The translations under genes and the position numbers were made by a program. Below, in pieces: positions 10,605 to 21,050 of a DNA stretch of 64,000 nt. The DNA comes from Dactylorhiza incarnata (Eukaryota; Streptophyta; Magnoliopsida; Asparagales; Orchidaceae): assembly GCA_033032865.1 (NCBI GenBank), contig JAWHQI010000074.1, positions 8,922,501 to 8,986,500 on the forward strand, read 5' to 3'. The notes below the pieces were generated by a model. The model saw only the letters and a program-made list of their open reading frames with translations. It did not search any database and was not told the origin of the DNA. How positions within the stretch are numbered: position 1 is the stretch's first letter; every line of letters starts with the position of its first letter.

Positions 10605-11192
10605 CAGAAGGAGGTCGGCAAAGAATAAGAACCAGTGATCCACTTCATGCATTTTGAAATAGAGGAAGAGCTCCCAAGTGAAGAGTGAGAAAGTTGAGAA
10701 AAGAAATAGTGTGCTGCAGCAAAAGAAAAAGACTTCATCTTCTCCTTCTTCTGAAGCCATTCTGCTGCAAATTCTGAAAGCTCTCATAAAAGAGAGAAAA
10801 GCTTACCATCTCCTTCTCACTATAGAAGAGAGATCCTATTCACTATACTTGTGCTTCTAATCTTCTTGCTAGGAAGAAGATTCCTTCTTACATATATTGT
10901 TTCTTGTTCTTCTACTTGTTCTACTTCTTCTTTTTTGTCTTACTTCATTTTCAAACTGTGTAAAAGAGTTTTTAGAATCTCTCTTCAAAAAATTCAGTTG
11001 TACTGGTTCTAAGAGTCTCCTTATCAAAAGACTCAGTCTGGTTCTAAGAGTCTCCTTATCAAAAGACTCAGTGCAAGTTAGTGAATTCCTACCAAGGGGG
11101 TAGAAGAGTGGACTAACCAAAGTTTGGGGAACCACTATATTTTCTTGTGTTGTGCTGTGATTTTCTTGTTGTCATTTTTCTTCTTTACTTGC

Positions 11193-11462
11193 CAAGGCTA
11201 TGAATATCTTAGTCTCAACCCTCTCAGATGAAATCTTCCAAAAGATTGCTGAATGTGAGTAAGCTAAGGAAGTATGAGAAGCTCTCACCAAAATGGTAGA
11301 GGGAAGTGCTGATGAGAAAAAGGATAGAAAGGCACTACTCATCTCTCAATATGAAAACTTCCAGAAGAAAGAAAGTGAAAGTGTTACTGACATGTATGCC
11401 AGATTCAGCCTCATAGTAAACGAGTAAGTGCTCCTTCACTCTCAAAAGAAAAGAGTATTGCA
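11193..11462 (+). pseudogene. Element A: remnant of gag N-terminal half
   Basis: Short frames with stops encode pieces of a copia-type gag (UBN2-like): NILVSTLSDEIFQKIAECE, then DRKALLISQYENFQKKE and YARFSLIVNE, typical of the middle of this domain. The first half of the domain and the initiation codon are absent, removed by the deletion that also took the LTR end and PBS. A further frame change lies at about 11425. Confidence 0.65.
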
Positions 11463-12803
11463 TTGAAGGCTGTTGAAGGTGAACCCTCTACAAGTGATAA
11501 GGAGCTGATCAGTCTACTGGCTAGAAGGTTCAAGAAGTGGATCAAAACAGAAGGATCCAGGAGGAGAGACTCAAGAATCAAGTATGACAAAACTCCTAAT
11601 AAAGAGATTATATGTTACTCTTGCAGGGAAACTGGACACATTGCGCCTGAATGTCCTAAAGAGATTAGCAAAAAGAAAGATCTGAAAAGAACAGATCTAA
11701 AGAAGAAGAAGAAGAAGAAGGAGAAAGGTTTTATTGCTCAATCATGGAGTGATTCAGAAACTGAAGAAAGTACCTCATCTGACAATGATCAGGAAGAGCT
11801 AGAGGAAACCTATTTGATGGCCACTGAGAAGTCTGAGGATACATCTATGGTAAATATATTTGATGATATAGATTTTTCTTCTACTGATTTCAAAAACAAT
11901 TTCAAAGAATTCTGTTTAGATCTAATCAAATCTGAAAAAGAAATAAAAGAACTAAGAAATGAATTAAACAATCTCAAACAAATGAACACACAATATAAAA
12001 ACTATGAGCTCAGTCTGGGACTCTCAGAGGAGGAACTAGATAAAATCTATACAGAAAATCTAACACTAAGAAATGAGCTAGCAAAGGCAAAAGCTTATGA
12101 AGACTCTCTAAATGGGAGAAGTCAGAAGCTCAAGAATATTTCTGAGAATCTCACTAACAGATTTAGACAACTAAAGTTTAACACTAATGAAGAACCCAAA
12201 CCTCAATCATCCAGTAAATCTGTCTGGAAACATCCTATTCACTTCACTAGGGAGAATCATGCAACAAGAGAGAGGTCACATGAAAATCTAGAAACAACCA
12301 CTGTCTTTTATAAAAATAATCTCATTACATATGAAGGAATCCTAGGTAAATATCCTCAGAAAAGAAATAAACATGTGTCGAATTCTTATCAACGTGCATC
12401 GATTTCTAATCGACGCTTACACCAAAGTGCGTCGACTTCTACCCGACACAACTTCTTCCATGCTTCGACTAAAAGTGAATGCAGAATGAAGGAAGCATCG
12501 ACCTTTACTCGACGCAACCTTGAGCATACGTCGACTTCATATCGACGCAACCATAAGCCTATGTCGAATTCATATCGACGCAACCAATCTGACAGAAATT
12601 TCTCCTCTTCCAAACAGTCCTCTCAATCTATGTCCTTCTATTATGAACACTATTTCTGCGACATTACCAAAGAAAATTGGTATGATAAGCCAATGCCCCT
12701 AAAGGAGGAAGGATATTCTAAAAAACCCACTTATTCTTTCATTAAATCTTTTACTGTTGGGAGGAAGGGACCCCAGCTCAGCAGGGTCCAAACTAATGTT
12801 TAA
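11463..12803 (+). pseudogene. Element A: gag C-terminal part with zinc knuckle and repeat-encoded tail
   Basis: 446 open codons, but the true start is lost, so this is a gag fragment. It holds a CCHC knuckle CYSCRETGHIAPEC (about residues 51-64), a Lys-rich stretch, an acidic Ser/Glu region and a long coiled coil (about 130-230), as in Sirevirus gag. The last 140 residues include repeats such as STSYRRN and STFTRRN, encoded by seven copies of the GTCGA-N7-TCGAC motif found in this element's LTR. The frame ends at TAA (12801-12803); protease follows in another frame. Gag would form the particle and bind the RNA. Confidence 0.85.
12375..12585. repeat. A motif array inside the gag reading frame
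   Basis: Seven sites at about 12375, 12395, 12430, 12463, 12497, 12530 and 12560, most spaced 30-35 bp apart and several exact for GTCGA-N7-TCGAC. The DNA repeat imposes a peptide repeat (S-T-S-Y-R-R-N). Antisense ORFs here are by-products. Confidence 0.85.
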
Positions 12804-12811
12804 AATCTTAT

Positions 12812-13363
12812 GTGCAGATGTATCACATCTCCAGGCTGGTGTGGTACTTGGACAGTGGATGCTCCATGCACATGATAGGGTACAGAAATCTGTTAACCAA
12901 TTTTGAGGATAGACCTGGACCACCAGTGACCTTTGGAGACTCTAGCTGTGGGCAAACCAGAGGCTTTGGAGATTTTAAAGAAGGAAAAGTTACCTTCAAG
13001 AATGTGGCAGTAGTCAAAGGACTGAAGCACAATCTGATAAGTATAAGTCAGATATGTGACAGTGGTAAGTATGAGGTAAAATTCACCACACTACTTTGTC
13101 ATATTATTGATGTCAAGTCCGGTGCCATAGTACTCAATGGAATTAGAAAAGGGAAAGTATATATAGTGGATTTTAGCTCCTCACCCACAGAAGTTTGTTT
13201 ATTTAACAATATTATTGATAAAAGTGAATTATGGCATAGGAGACTGGGTCACCTAAACCACAAAACTATTAGTAAACTAGCAAAGAATAACCTAGTCAGA
13301 GGCCTACCAAAGGGTAGGTACTCTAAGGACTCTCCATGTAGACCTTGCCAACTAGGAAAATAG
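12812..13363 (+). pseudogene. Element A: protease and GAG-pre-integrase region, ending at a nonsense codon
   Basis: 183 codons. The protease motif is WYLDSGCSMHM, the Asp-Ser-Gly form used by Ty1/copia. It is followed by LKHNLISISQICDSG and the integrase zinc region LWHRRLGHLNHKTISKLAKNN...CRPCQLGK. The reading frame ends at TAG (13361-13363) where related elements, including F in this window, have Gln (CQMGKQTR). A single C-to-T change in CAG explains it. After the TAG the same frame continues directly into integrase. Confidence 0.9.
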
Positions 13364-16024
13364 ACCAAATCATCCTTTAAACCAATTGGTAAGGATGACA
13401 CTCCCAGGATTCTCTACTTACAACATATGGATCTCTTTGGTCCCATATCCACTCAGAGCTTAGGTGGAAAATCTTATACACTAGTCATTGTGGATGACTA
13501 TTCTAGGTTTAGCTGGGTATTCTTTCTAAGAACTAAGTCTGAAACTCATAAGATTCTCTCAAAATTCATAAGACAGATTCAATCTGAGTTTAACACTCAT
13601 GTTTCAATTATCAGAAGTGATCATGGGACTGAATTTGAAAATCAGTTGATTTGTAGTTTCTGTGAGGATATAAGTATTAAACAAAGTTTCTCAGCCCCTA
13701 GAACTCCTCAACAGAATGGAGTTACTGAAAGAAAGAATAGAACTTTAATTGAATCAGGAAGGACCTTACTTGCAGAATCAGGATTACCAAAAACCTTTTG
13801 GGCTGAAGCAGTCAACACCGCCAACTATGTTCTAAATAGAAGCCTCATTCACAAAACTAAATCAAAGACTCCATATGAGCTCCTGAAGGGAAAAACACCC
13901 ATTGTCAAATACTTTAAAATTTTTGGATGTACTTGCTTTATTCTAAATAATGGGAAAGATCATCTTGCCAAGTTTGACCAGAAGTCTGATGATGGAATAT
14001 TTCTGGGGTACTCATCATCTAGTAAAGCATACAGATGTTATAACAGGAGAACTCTCAAAATTGAAGAATCTATTCACATTACATTTGATGAAACTAACAT
14101 GCTGTTTAAGGGGGAGGAAACTTCCACCAATTCTTTTCCACAGGAAAACAGCAGCATAGAAACTCAGCTTGAGCAGCTGGTTCTAGAGAACACAGATAAT
14201 GGAAAAGAAAACCAGCTAGAGGAATCAAGTGAGGAATCTGAACAAGAACATGAAGAAGATTCAGAAAAGAGCATTCAAAACCAACTCCCACAAGAGAACA
14301 TGGTTCAGGGAGAACAGGTGGACAATGATCCCATTGCTAATGAGGAAGAAGAACATCTGACAAGTCCAAGCAGGACAGGGGTCATTTTGAAAGATCATCC
14401 ACAATCTCAAGTAATTGGAGACCCCAATATAGGAGTAAGAACAAGACACCATGTCTCCAATGGGATGATGCTTCAATGCTTCTTATCACAAGTTGAACCA
14501 AAGAAGTTTGAGGAAGCAAATTGTGATCCTCACTGGATTATGGCCATGCAAGAAGAACTAGGCCAATTTGAGAGAAACAAAGTGTGGAATTTAGTTGAAA
14601 GACCAAGAAACTACCCAGTGATTGGTACAAAGTGGGTATACATAAACAAACTAGATTCCACTGGAGTAATTGTCAGGAACAAGGCAAGACTTGTAGCACA
14701 AGGATATAGACAAGAAGAAGGAATAGACTACAACCAAACCTTTGCTCCAGTAGCCAGATTGGAAGCAATCAGGCTCTTTCTTGCCTATGCAGCTTTCATG
14801 AAGATGAAAGTCTATCAGATGGATGTCAAAAGTGCCTTTTTGAATGGTGACATTCAAGAAGAGGTATATGTAGATCAACCACCAGGTTTTGTAAATCCCT
14901 CCTCTCCTAACTTTGTTTATAGACTTAACAAAGCACTTTATGGTCTTAAGCAAGCACCTAGAGCCTGGTATGAAACTCTCTCCAACTTTCTTTTAGAAAA
15001 TTCTTTTGAAAGAGGAAAAGTAGATAAAACACTTTTTACTAGAACCCATAAAAATCAACTACTCCTTGTTCAAATCTATGTAGATGACATCATCTTTAGC
15101 TCAACTCATCCCAAACTATGTAAAAGATTTGCTAATCTAATGCAATCAAAATTTGAAATGAGTAGTATGAGAGAACTCTCTTATTTCTTAGGACTACAAG
15201 TGAAACAAAGCAGTGAGGGAATCTTTATCTCACAATCAAAATTCACTAAAGAATTAATCAAAAAGTTTGGTATGGAATCAGCCTCCACTATGAAAACACC
15301 TATGGCAACTAATGCCATTATAGAAAAGGATGACAAGGGAAAATTAGTAGATCAAAAGACATATAGGGCCATCATAGGATCCCTTCTTTATCTAACAGCT
15401 AGCAGACCTGACATTATGTTTGCCACTTGCATATGTGCTAGATTTCAGGTTGAACCAAAAGAATCCCATCTCACCTCTGTAAAAAGGATTCTTAGATACC
15501 TAAAGGGAACCCCTGAACTAGGTCTGTGGTACTCAGCAGAAACCAACTTTGAATTAATAGGTTTCTCAGATGCAGATTATGCTGGATGTAGGGTTGATAG
15601 AAAAAGTACATCTGGTACTTGCCAATTCCTAGGTGATAGGTTAATATCATGGTTTAGTAAGAAACAAACCTCATTCTCAACCTCAACAGCTGAAGCTGAA
15701 TACATAGCTGCAGGGAGCTGTTGCTCACAAATCCTGTGGATGCAAAATCAGCTTCTTGACTATAAATTGGAGGTCAATAACTCTAAGATCTATTGTGATA
15801 GCTCTAGTGCTATATCCATAGCATCCAACCCAGTCCTTCATAGTAGAACCAAACATATAGAGATCAGACATCACTTCCTTAGAGACAATGTAGAAAAAGG
15901 TAAGATAGCCTTAGAATATATTCCTACAAACAGTCAAAGAGCAGACATCTTCACAAAACCCTTGGATGAAACTAAGCATAACTTATTCATCAACACCTTA
16001 GGAATGCTTGATGGAAGCCTGTAA
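13364..16024 (+). CDS. Element A: pol polyprotein - integrase core, RT, RNase H
   Basis: Open for 865 codons from the first Met (13427) and in frame with the protease across the TAG at 13361. Integrase: Asp2 (MDLFGP), Asp65 (SDHGTEF) and Glu101 ([11 protein letters not shown]) give an intact DD35[16 protein letters not shown] with the first Asp, [12 protein letters not shown], and the YVDDIIF box at about 551-557. RNase [11 protein letters not shown] (about 713-722), [22 protein letters not shown] and [14 protein letters not shown], all key acidic residues and His seen. It makes and inserts element cDNA in the cytoplasm and nucleus. Integrase before RT marks Ty1/copia; motifs fit Sirevirus. 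It ends at TAA (16022-16024). Apart from the upstream nonsense codon it looks intact. Confidence 0.93.
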   Translation, partial: TKSSFKPIGKDDTPRILYLQHMDLFGPISTQSLGGKSYTLVIVDDYSRFSWVFFLRTKSETHKILSKFIRQIQSEFNTHVSIIRSDHGTEFENQLICSFCEDISIKQSFSAPRTPQQNGVTERKNRTLIESGRTLLAESGLPKTFWAEAVNTANYVLNRSLIHKTKSKTPYELLKGKTPIVKYFKIFGCTCFILNNGKDHLAKFDQKSDDGIFLGYSSSSKAYRCYNRRTLKIEESIHITFDETNMLFKGEETSTNSFPQENSSIETQLEQLVLENTDNGKENQLEESSEESEQEHEEDSEKSIQNQLPQENMVQGEQVDNDPIANEEEEHLTSPSRTGVILKDHPQSQVIGDPNIGVRTRHHVSNGMMLQCFLSQVEPKKFEEANCDPHWIMAMQEELGQFERNKVWNLVERPRNYPVIGTKWVYINKLDSTGVIVRNKARLVAQGYRQEEGIDYNQTFAPVARLEAIRLFLAYAAFMKMKVYQMDVKSAFLNGDIQEEVYVDQPPGFVNPSSPNFVYRLNKALYGLKQAPRAWYETLSNFLLENSFERGKVDKTLFTRTHKNQLLLVQIYVDDIIFSSTHPKLCKRFANLMQSKFEMSSMRELSYFLGLQVKQSSEGIFISQSKFTKELIKKFGMESASTMKTPMATNAIIEKDDKGKLVDQKTYRAIIGSLLYLTASRPDIMFATCICARFQVEPKESHLTSVKRILRYLKGTPELGLWYSAETNFELIGFSDADYAGCRVDRKSTSGTCQFLGDRLISWFSKKQTSFSTSTAEAEYIAAGSCCSQILWMQNQLLDYKLEVNNSKIYCDSSSAISIASNPVLHSRTKHIEIRHHFLRDNVEKGKIALEYIPTNSQRADIFTKPLDETKHNLFINTLGMLDGSL

Positions 16025-16082
16025 CCACCATTGTTGGGGAAATCTAAAAGATATCAGAAAATCTAAGAAAGTATTTGAAGAT

Positions 16083-16320
16083 ACGTCGAATACATATCGA
16101 CGCACCGTCGAGAAAAACTCGACGCGGGCATTGATTGCTTTCAGGCAAAGCTACATCGATCCCTTATCAACGCACCGTCGACTTTATATCGACGCAAGTC
16201 TATGAACACGTCGACAAAATGGCAGGCTGACATATCTCCACGGAGCGTCGACTCCATATCGACGCATACGTCGACATCAATGCCCATGCGTCGACAACAA
16301 TTTACCGTAACATCGACCTC
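16083..16320. repeat. A motif array between pol and accessory ORFs
   Basis: At least four complete GTCGA-N7-TCGAC pairs (spacers such as ATACATA, CTTTATA, CTCCATA) and further half-sites, in a non-coding interval. This is the same motif as in the LTR. It begins 59 bp after the pol stop. Confidence 0.85.
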
Positions 16321-16417
16321 TTGTCAAAATTAGAATCAAATCCTTACTTCCTCTTTTGACGATTAGATTACCTGATATACCTTGATTTCTATTTCCTTTC
16401 TCGACGTTTCACCTTCT

Positions 16418-16502
16418 TTAAATAATACCTATTATTTCATAACATATACTCTGCTCAACCGCCAAAACTTCGTCTTCTACCTCTCTCTCTCTCTCTGCAT
16501 CA
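16418..16502 (+). promoter_or_regulatory. Candidate internal promoter and leader of accessory ORF
   Basis: TTTAAATAAT at 16418-16427 is TATA-like. It is followed by a CT-repeat leader (16480-16497) and ATG at 16503 in a favourable context (ATCAATGA). The LTR-type array lies about 100 bp upstream, so the order array, TATA-like box, leader, ORF mirrors the LTR. Inference only; no transcript evidence. Confidence 0.35.
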
Positions 16503-16688
16503 ATGAAACCAACTCCTGATCAATCGGCCCTCATCAAAGCGATGAACGATGCTCTTGAACAACTAGTAAATGACTTCCAGACTCGACTGAACCACTTTGC
16601 CAACGAGTGTGCTGCCATGATCAACACCTGTGCAGCCAAACTGGCAAATCTCTCTGCTTCTCTTCCTGAGCTTAATACTCTCATTTAA
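16503..16688 (+). CDS. Element A: small coiled-coil accessory ORF after pol
   Basis: A 61-codon ORF starting just after a CT-rich leader. The predicted protein is Ala/Leu/Asn-rich with heptad-like spacing of Leu and Ala (ALEQLVNDF, AAKLANLSASLPEL) and suggests a short helix. No catalytic motif or signal peptide. Sireviruses often carry env-like ORFs after pol, and this may be the first part of such a gene, separated by stops from the next ORF at 16957. I do not recognise a family. Confidence 0.4.
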   Translation: MKPTPDQSALIKAMNDALEQLVNDFQTRLNHFANECAAMINTCAAKLANLSASLPELNTLI

Positions 16689-16956
16689 GAACAGCCTCTG
16701 TCGCCAGAAGGGTGTAAATCCTTTATGCATGATATAAACTAGGGGGAGAGTTGCTCCAGAAACCCCCCTTGTCAGGTTCTCTATCTCTCTTAAAAGCTCA
16801 GGGTTAATTTCCTCTCCAACTCTAAATATTATCTCTAAAGTATTACACTAACTTCTCTTCTTACAATAGGCTCCAATCTTCTCCAATCACTCTGACTACA
16901 CCTTCAACAAAATTTTTGGAGAGACCTCATCTTACCATACTGAAGGAGATCATGCT

Positions 16957-17550
16957 GTGGATTCAGCATTCAGAGTAGATGCCCCACATACCCAGGGGGA
17001 GATTGCTGTTGTAAAGAACACAGAAGTCCAGGGGGAGGAAGAAGCAGCCTCCTCTGATGACTGGAGAGGACAAGTGTGGATTGAAGCAACCCCATGTGAG
17101 GAAGAAATTCAGCATCACTCTTCTGGCTTCTCTGCCAGTTATATCAAACTGAAGACACCCCTACTTGAGGATATCCCTTCAGGAGAGATTGAAGGAGACA
17201 AACATCCCTCAGCAGAAATTACCCTACCAGGGGACATTCTGCCTTCCATTGCAGATCAAACTCCTCTTCTTGAAGAAGTTCCTTCTCCACCTAAAAAGAA
17301 AACTCCACTTCAACCTTCCTCTCTACCTCCACTGCTACTTCTACCTCCACCAGTAACAAAACTTACGGAGCAGCTTAAAGCACCTACCCAAATCCTACCT
17401 AGGCAAAGTCCAGGAGGACAAATAAAAAGAAAAAGAGAAGCCACCCCCTACTGGCAAAAATTCTCCAAAGAAGAAAGAAAAGAATATGCAAAGGAAAAGA
17501 AATATAAAAAGGCTGTTGAGGAGATAAAGAGGTTTGAAAAAAATGCCTAA
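16957..17550 (+). pseudogene. Element A: accessory (env-like position) ORF, N-terminal part
   Basis: 197 codons, acidic and Pro-rich, with blocks such as PPLLLLPPPVTKL and a Lys/Glu-rich end. Two in-frame GGGGGAG tracts (16994, 17030) resemble the element's PPT and encode Gln-Gly-Glu. No transmembrane segment is obvious. The frame overlaps the next by 17 bp, so the two were probably one protein split by a frameshift near 17540. Position after pol matches the env-like ORF of Sireviruses, but similarity to element F's version is not evident by eye. Confidence 0.5.
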
Positions 17551-18280
17551 TATAACTCCCAACAGTCCTGTAAAGGAATACCATGATCCTGACATGGAAA
17601 GGAGGCATGAAGAAATAAGAGAAAGAGAGCTGTATGAATACGAAGCAGCCATGAAAGAAGTAGAAGATAGGAGGAAAGTCTGGATGGAAAAGATCAACAG
17701 GGGAATGACCAAGGAACAAATTCTTGCTGAATCTACCATCAAACTTCCAAAGAAACTGTTTGATGTTGAAGCTTATCAAAAGAAAAATCCTCAGGCAGGA
17801 CTCATTCTAGAAAAGGGACAAAAACACAAGAGGGGTGTAGGGTGTGCTGAAGACACTTACATTCCCTATAAGAATCCCAAAAGACCTGCAAAATTAGACA
17901 AATGGCTTGACTCGCCCTGGAAAGGGAAAGGAATGATGACTGAGATCCCTGAGAAACAACCATCAGAAAAGAGAAAATATAGGCCAAAGGCTGACAACAA
18001 AGGACCACCTGAGCCCAGGCCTACTCAAAAGAAACCTCAAGATAATACAATTGAGATGATTGATGAATAGGCAGCAATCATCATCAGCAAGAGCTATTCT
18101 CTAAATGACACTCTCCCTGATGCTGACAAAGTCCTGGAGAAATTGCACATAATCATCAGAAATGTCCAGGAGCATCCAGATAGAGCCAGGGGCTATATTT
18201 TTGATGCCATTGAAAACTTATCTAGAATACTTTATTCTGCCTTTGTCAATTTCATGTACAACAATAAGTTTCTAGCATAA
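17534..18280 (+). pseudogene. Element A: accessory ORF, C-terminal part, with one TAG
   Basis: 178 codons to a TAG at 18068-18070. The same frame then stays open for 69 more codons to a TAA at 18278-18280, so a single nonsense change is likely. The protein is highly charged and helical (RRHEEIRERELYEYEAAMK), then Lys/Pro-rich, and ends in a hydrophobic-amphipathic stretch after the TAG (VLEKLHIIIRNVQ, FDAIENLSRILYSAF). Function unknown; probably the C-terminal half of the ORF at 16957. Confidence 0.5.
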
Positions 18281-18407
18281 ATTTTGTGAAAGACAATTAC
18301 TTATTCTATTCTCTTCTGATTGCTTAGCATATCTCTTCTCTATATAAATGCTTTGCTTTGTTGATTAAAAGCTAATAAAAATTTCTCTCTATATAGGGTT
18401 AAGACAA

Positions 18408-18419
18408 ATAGGGGGAGAT
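18408..18419 (+). promoter_or_regulatory. Element A polypurine tract
   Basis: AATAGGGGGAGAT immediately before the 3' LTR start TGTTGGGG. It is the last of at least four GGGGGAG tracts after pol (16741, 16994, 17030, 18411). Confidence 0.85.
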
Positions 18420-19694
18420 TGTTGGGGAAATGATTTATCTTAACCCTAGAATTGAGTAGAACATAAATTCTAAGTATGAAAAAATTGGGCTAAGTAAATA
18501 TGCGTCAAATAGTATTCGACGCAACGTCGAAATATAGTCGATGTTTCTCTCAGGAAGAGTCGGAGTAACTCTTAGAAGAAGTCGATGCATCTTAGTCGAC
18601 GCACCTTCCTTATTCTCCTCTCGACGTCCAGCCAGGATGAAATCGACGTTTACGTCGAATAGTAATCGACGCACGTCGATATCTATAAGTAATTCAAAAA
18701 CATGCCACATCTCTTTCCTTCTTTATGTAGATATGATTTTTATGGAATAATATTATTCTTTTATAGCCGTTCTAAATTAGCCTTTCCTTCTATTTGATTC
18801 TTGGCTTATTTGATTCAGATTATTATGGATATTATTTGAAATCAAAATGAATTCTTTTCCTTCTACAAAAATATTAATTATGGAAACTCTTACCTCTTTC
18901 TAATTCTTTGTCAGTTAATTGATTATTCTCCTTTAGCATTATATTTCAAACAGAGCTATAAATCAGAAGGAGGTCGGCAAAGAATAAGAACCAGTGATCC
19001 ACTTCATCCATTTTGAAATAGAGGAAGAGCTCCCAAGTGAAGAGTGAGAAAGTTGAGAAAAGAAATAGTGTGCTGCAGCAAAAGAAAAAGCCTTCATCTT
19101 CTCCTTCTTCTGAAGCCATTCTGCTGCAAATTCTGAAAGCTCTCATAAAAGAGAGAAAAACTTACCATCTCCTTCTCACTATAGAAGAGAGATCCTATTC
19201 ACTATACTTGTGCTTCTAATCTTCTTGCTAGGAAGAAGATTCCTTCTTACATATATTTTTTCTTGTTCTTCTGCTTGTTCTACTTCTTTTCTTTCTTACT
19301 TCATTTTCAAACTGTGTAAAAGAGTTTTTAGAATCTCTCTTCAAAAAATTCAGTTTTACTGGTTCTAAGAGTCTCCTTATCAAAAGACTCAGTCTGGTTC
19401 TAAGAGTCTCCTTATCAAAAGACTCAGTGCAAGTTAGTGAATTCCTACCAAGGGGGTAGAAGAGTGGACTACCCAAAGTTTGGGGAACCACTATATTTTC
19501 TTGTGTTGTACTGTGATTTTCTTGTTGTCATTTTTCTTCTTTACTTGCTTAATTCTTGTTGGTGTGTGGGAAGCTTAAATCTGTGATTATTACACACACA
19601 TATATATATATATATAATTGCACAAAGTATTTTTAATCTCTATTCACCCCCCCCCCCTCTAGAGAATTCTAGTGAGGTTAACTGTGCACTTTCA
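18420..19694 (+). repeat. Element A 3' LTR (complete, 1275 bp)
   Basis: TGTTGGGGAAATG...GTGCACTTTCA. Motif array at 18500-18680. Near the end are a (TA)n tract (19599-19614) and a TATTCA plus 11-C plus TCTAGAG box (19641-19664). Followed by target duplication CCTTA (19695-19699). Confidence 0.95.
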
Positions 19695-19699
19695 CCTTA

Positions 19700-20552
19700 C
19701 ATTTAACAAATGTATAGAAACTCAAAACATACATCGGCATGCAGGCCGGTAATACATGAAACGCAGTAAAGAGGCTGGCCTTCGAGGGCCAACACAACAA
19801 AAGGGCCACCGCCCGCTATTTCCCGCTAGGCTCACGTGCACCTACAACCAACATCCAATAAGAGGTAAACGAGGGTCAGCTATGAGCTGACCACAAACCG
19901 CGTAATGATCCCACCCCCCGGCCATCTAGCCGTCTCAGGGGCGTGTCACCGCTAACCTGCAAGCAAGTCGTACATGCAACATGTAATAATATAAAGAAAG
20001 TGCAAACTACACTACACAAGGTGAGGTTTCAAGCACAATCAATCTTCTAGGTTGAGTATCAAGTAAAAGGGAACCTAGGTATGCACATGATGTTGGTTGG
20101 GTTCACCCGAAGGTTCCCCACAACCGCCTAAGCAACCGCATGAGGCTAATATAACATCAATTCATCACAACACTCCACCCTAAGGACATAGCCTTAGGTG
20201 GGGAAAAAGAGCTTTTGGTTTGTCTAGGTAAGACACCTTCCACGACCTCTCCCATGATCACATGGCTTACATGAGGTATGGACCTCTCACCGATCTGCAT
20301 GGAAACGGGTTCGGTTCAGCTTTGCCCGTGCTCTAACCGTAACAATTTATCGCACAACGCGGGTACGACTTTACCTCGGCCCGTAAGGGTTTAGCACATC
20401 AAGTGCCCACATAATTAAGCTACGCATCTAATCCTTTCACGCGGACTTAGACTTCGCAAATAACAACCAAGAAGGAGGTCCAAGACCATACCTCTTCAAA
20501 TCTAGTGGCGAAGGTTTGTATTCAACCACCCAAGCAAGGGGCTTTCGTTAGG
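19700..20552 (-). repeat. Element B 5' LTR, fragment 2
   Basis: Matches about 2740-3590 of the intact B LTR, between the A and C insertion points. Non-coding. The final TTAGG (20548-20552) is the C target duplication. Confidence 0.92.
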
Positions 20553-20806
20553 TGATGAGTCCAGTTTATATAGTGATTTCCGGACTCATCTGGGCTAGGT
20601 TTCATGCACTTGCACTTCACTTTAGGTCCGTATTTAATTCTATTTGATCACGATGCCCATTTCATTGCGTAGTGCACATTTATGCCACATCTTGGTGTGA
20701 TTTCATGTATTTTTGTGGTCTAGTATTTTTCCTACAGGCCCTGGGATCGCGTGAACGTTCGGGATGGAGCGGGGCAATTTTTGGCCTAAAAAGCCTCTGA
20801 TCGTGC

Positions 20807-21025
20807 GCATTCCTTCGCGCACGACCAGTGGTCGTGCGTTAATTCCCTTCCCTGGCAGAGTGTCGGTGCACGATCACAGGCATTTCTTCGCGCACGACCA
20901 TTGGTCGTGCGCCACTGACCGTGCGCTATTTTTGCAGTTCAGGACTATACTACAGGTTCTTCGCGCACGATCAGAGGCATTTCTTCGCGCACGACCACTG
21001 GTCGTGCGCCTGACCGTGCGCGCTG
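20807..21025. repeat. C LTR palindrome array (GCGCACGACC/GGTCGTGCGC)
   Basis: Repeated perfect or near-perfect palindromes with arms GCGCACGACC and GGTCGTGCGC around a 3-bp centre, plus half-sites GCGCACGATC. The partner array in the 3' LTR (25435-25673) carries one extra 12-bp half-site unit, which equals the whole 12-bp length difference between the two LTRs. Confidence 0.85.
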
Positions 21026-21042
21026 TTAATTTCTAATCCGCC

Positions 21043-21050
21043 TATAAATA
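21043..21050 (+). promoter_or_regulatory. C LTR TATA box
   Basis: TATAAATA in CGCCTATAAATAGACAGG, a good plant TATA match, 18 bp after the palindrome array. Repeated in the 3' LTR at 25690-25697. Confidence 0.65.

Larger units (their letters stand above)
10060..11192 (+). repeat. Element A 5' LTR, 3'-truncated
   Basis: Aligns with 18420-19548 of the 3' LTR, then similarity stops abruptly after TTTACTTGC. The missing 146 bp of the LTR, the PBS and the gag start point to one deletion with its breakpoint at 11192/11193. Contains the GTCGA...TCGAC array (10141-10321) and a TATA-like box (10598-10604). Confidence 0.93.
10060..19694 (+). mobile_element. Element A: Sirevirus-type Ty1/copia with accessory ORFs after pol
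   Basis: Plus-strand element with LTR termini TGTTGGGG and CACTTTCA, flanked by CCTTA at 10055-10059 and 19695-19699. The empty site survives in the other B LTR near 2735-2739. Order: 5' LTR (truncated), gag, protease, integrase, RT, RNase H, non-coding array, accessory ORFs, PPT, 3' LTR. The LTRs look about 98% alike by eye over the shared 1.13 kb, so it is young. The PBS and the start of gag are deleted together with the last 146 bp of the 5' LTR. A solo LTR of the same family lies at 59759-61076. Confidence 0.95.

Noticed and set aside
12389..12613. Antisense ORF in A gag with a Arg/Leu-rich repeat
   Set aside because: The repeat is the complement of the GTCGA-N7-TCGAC array inside the gag frame.
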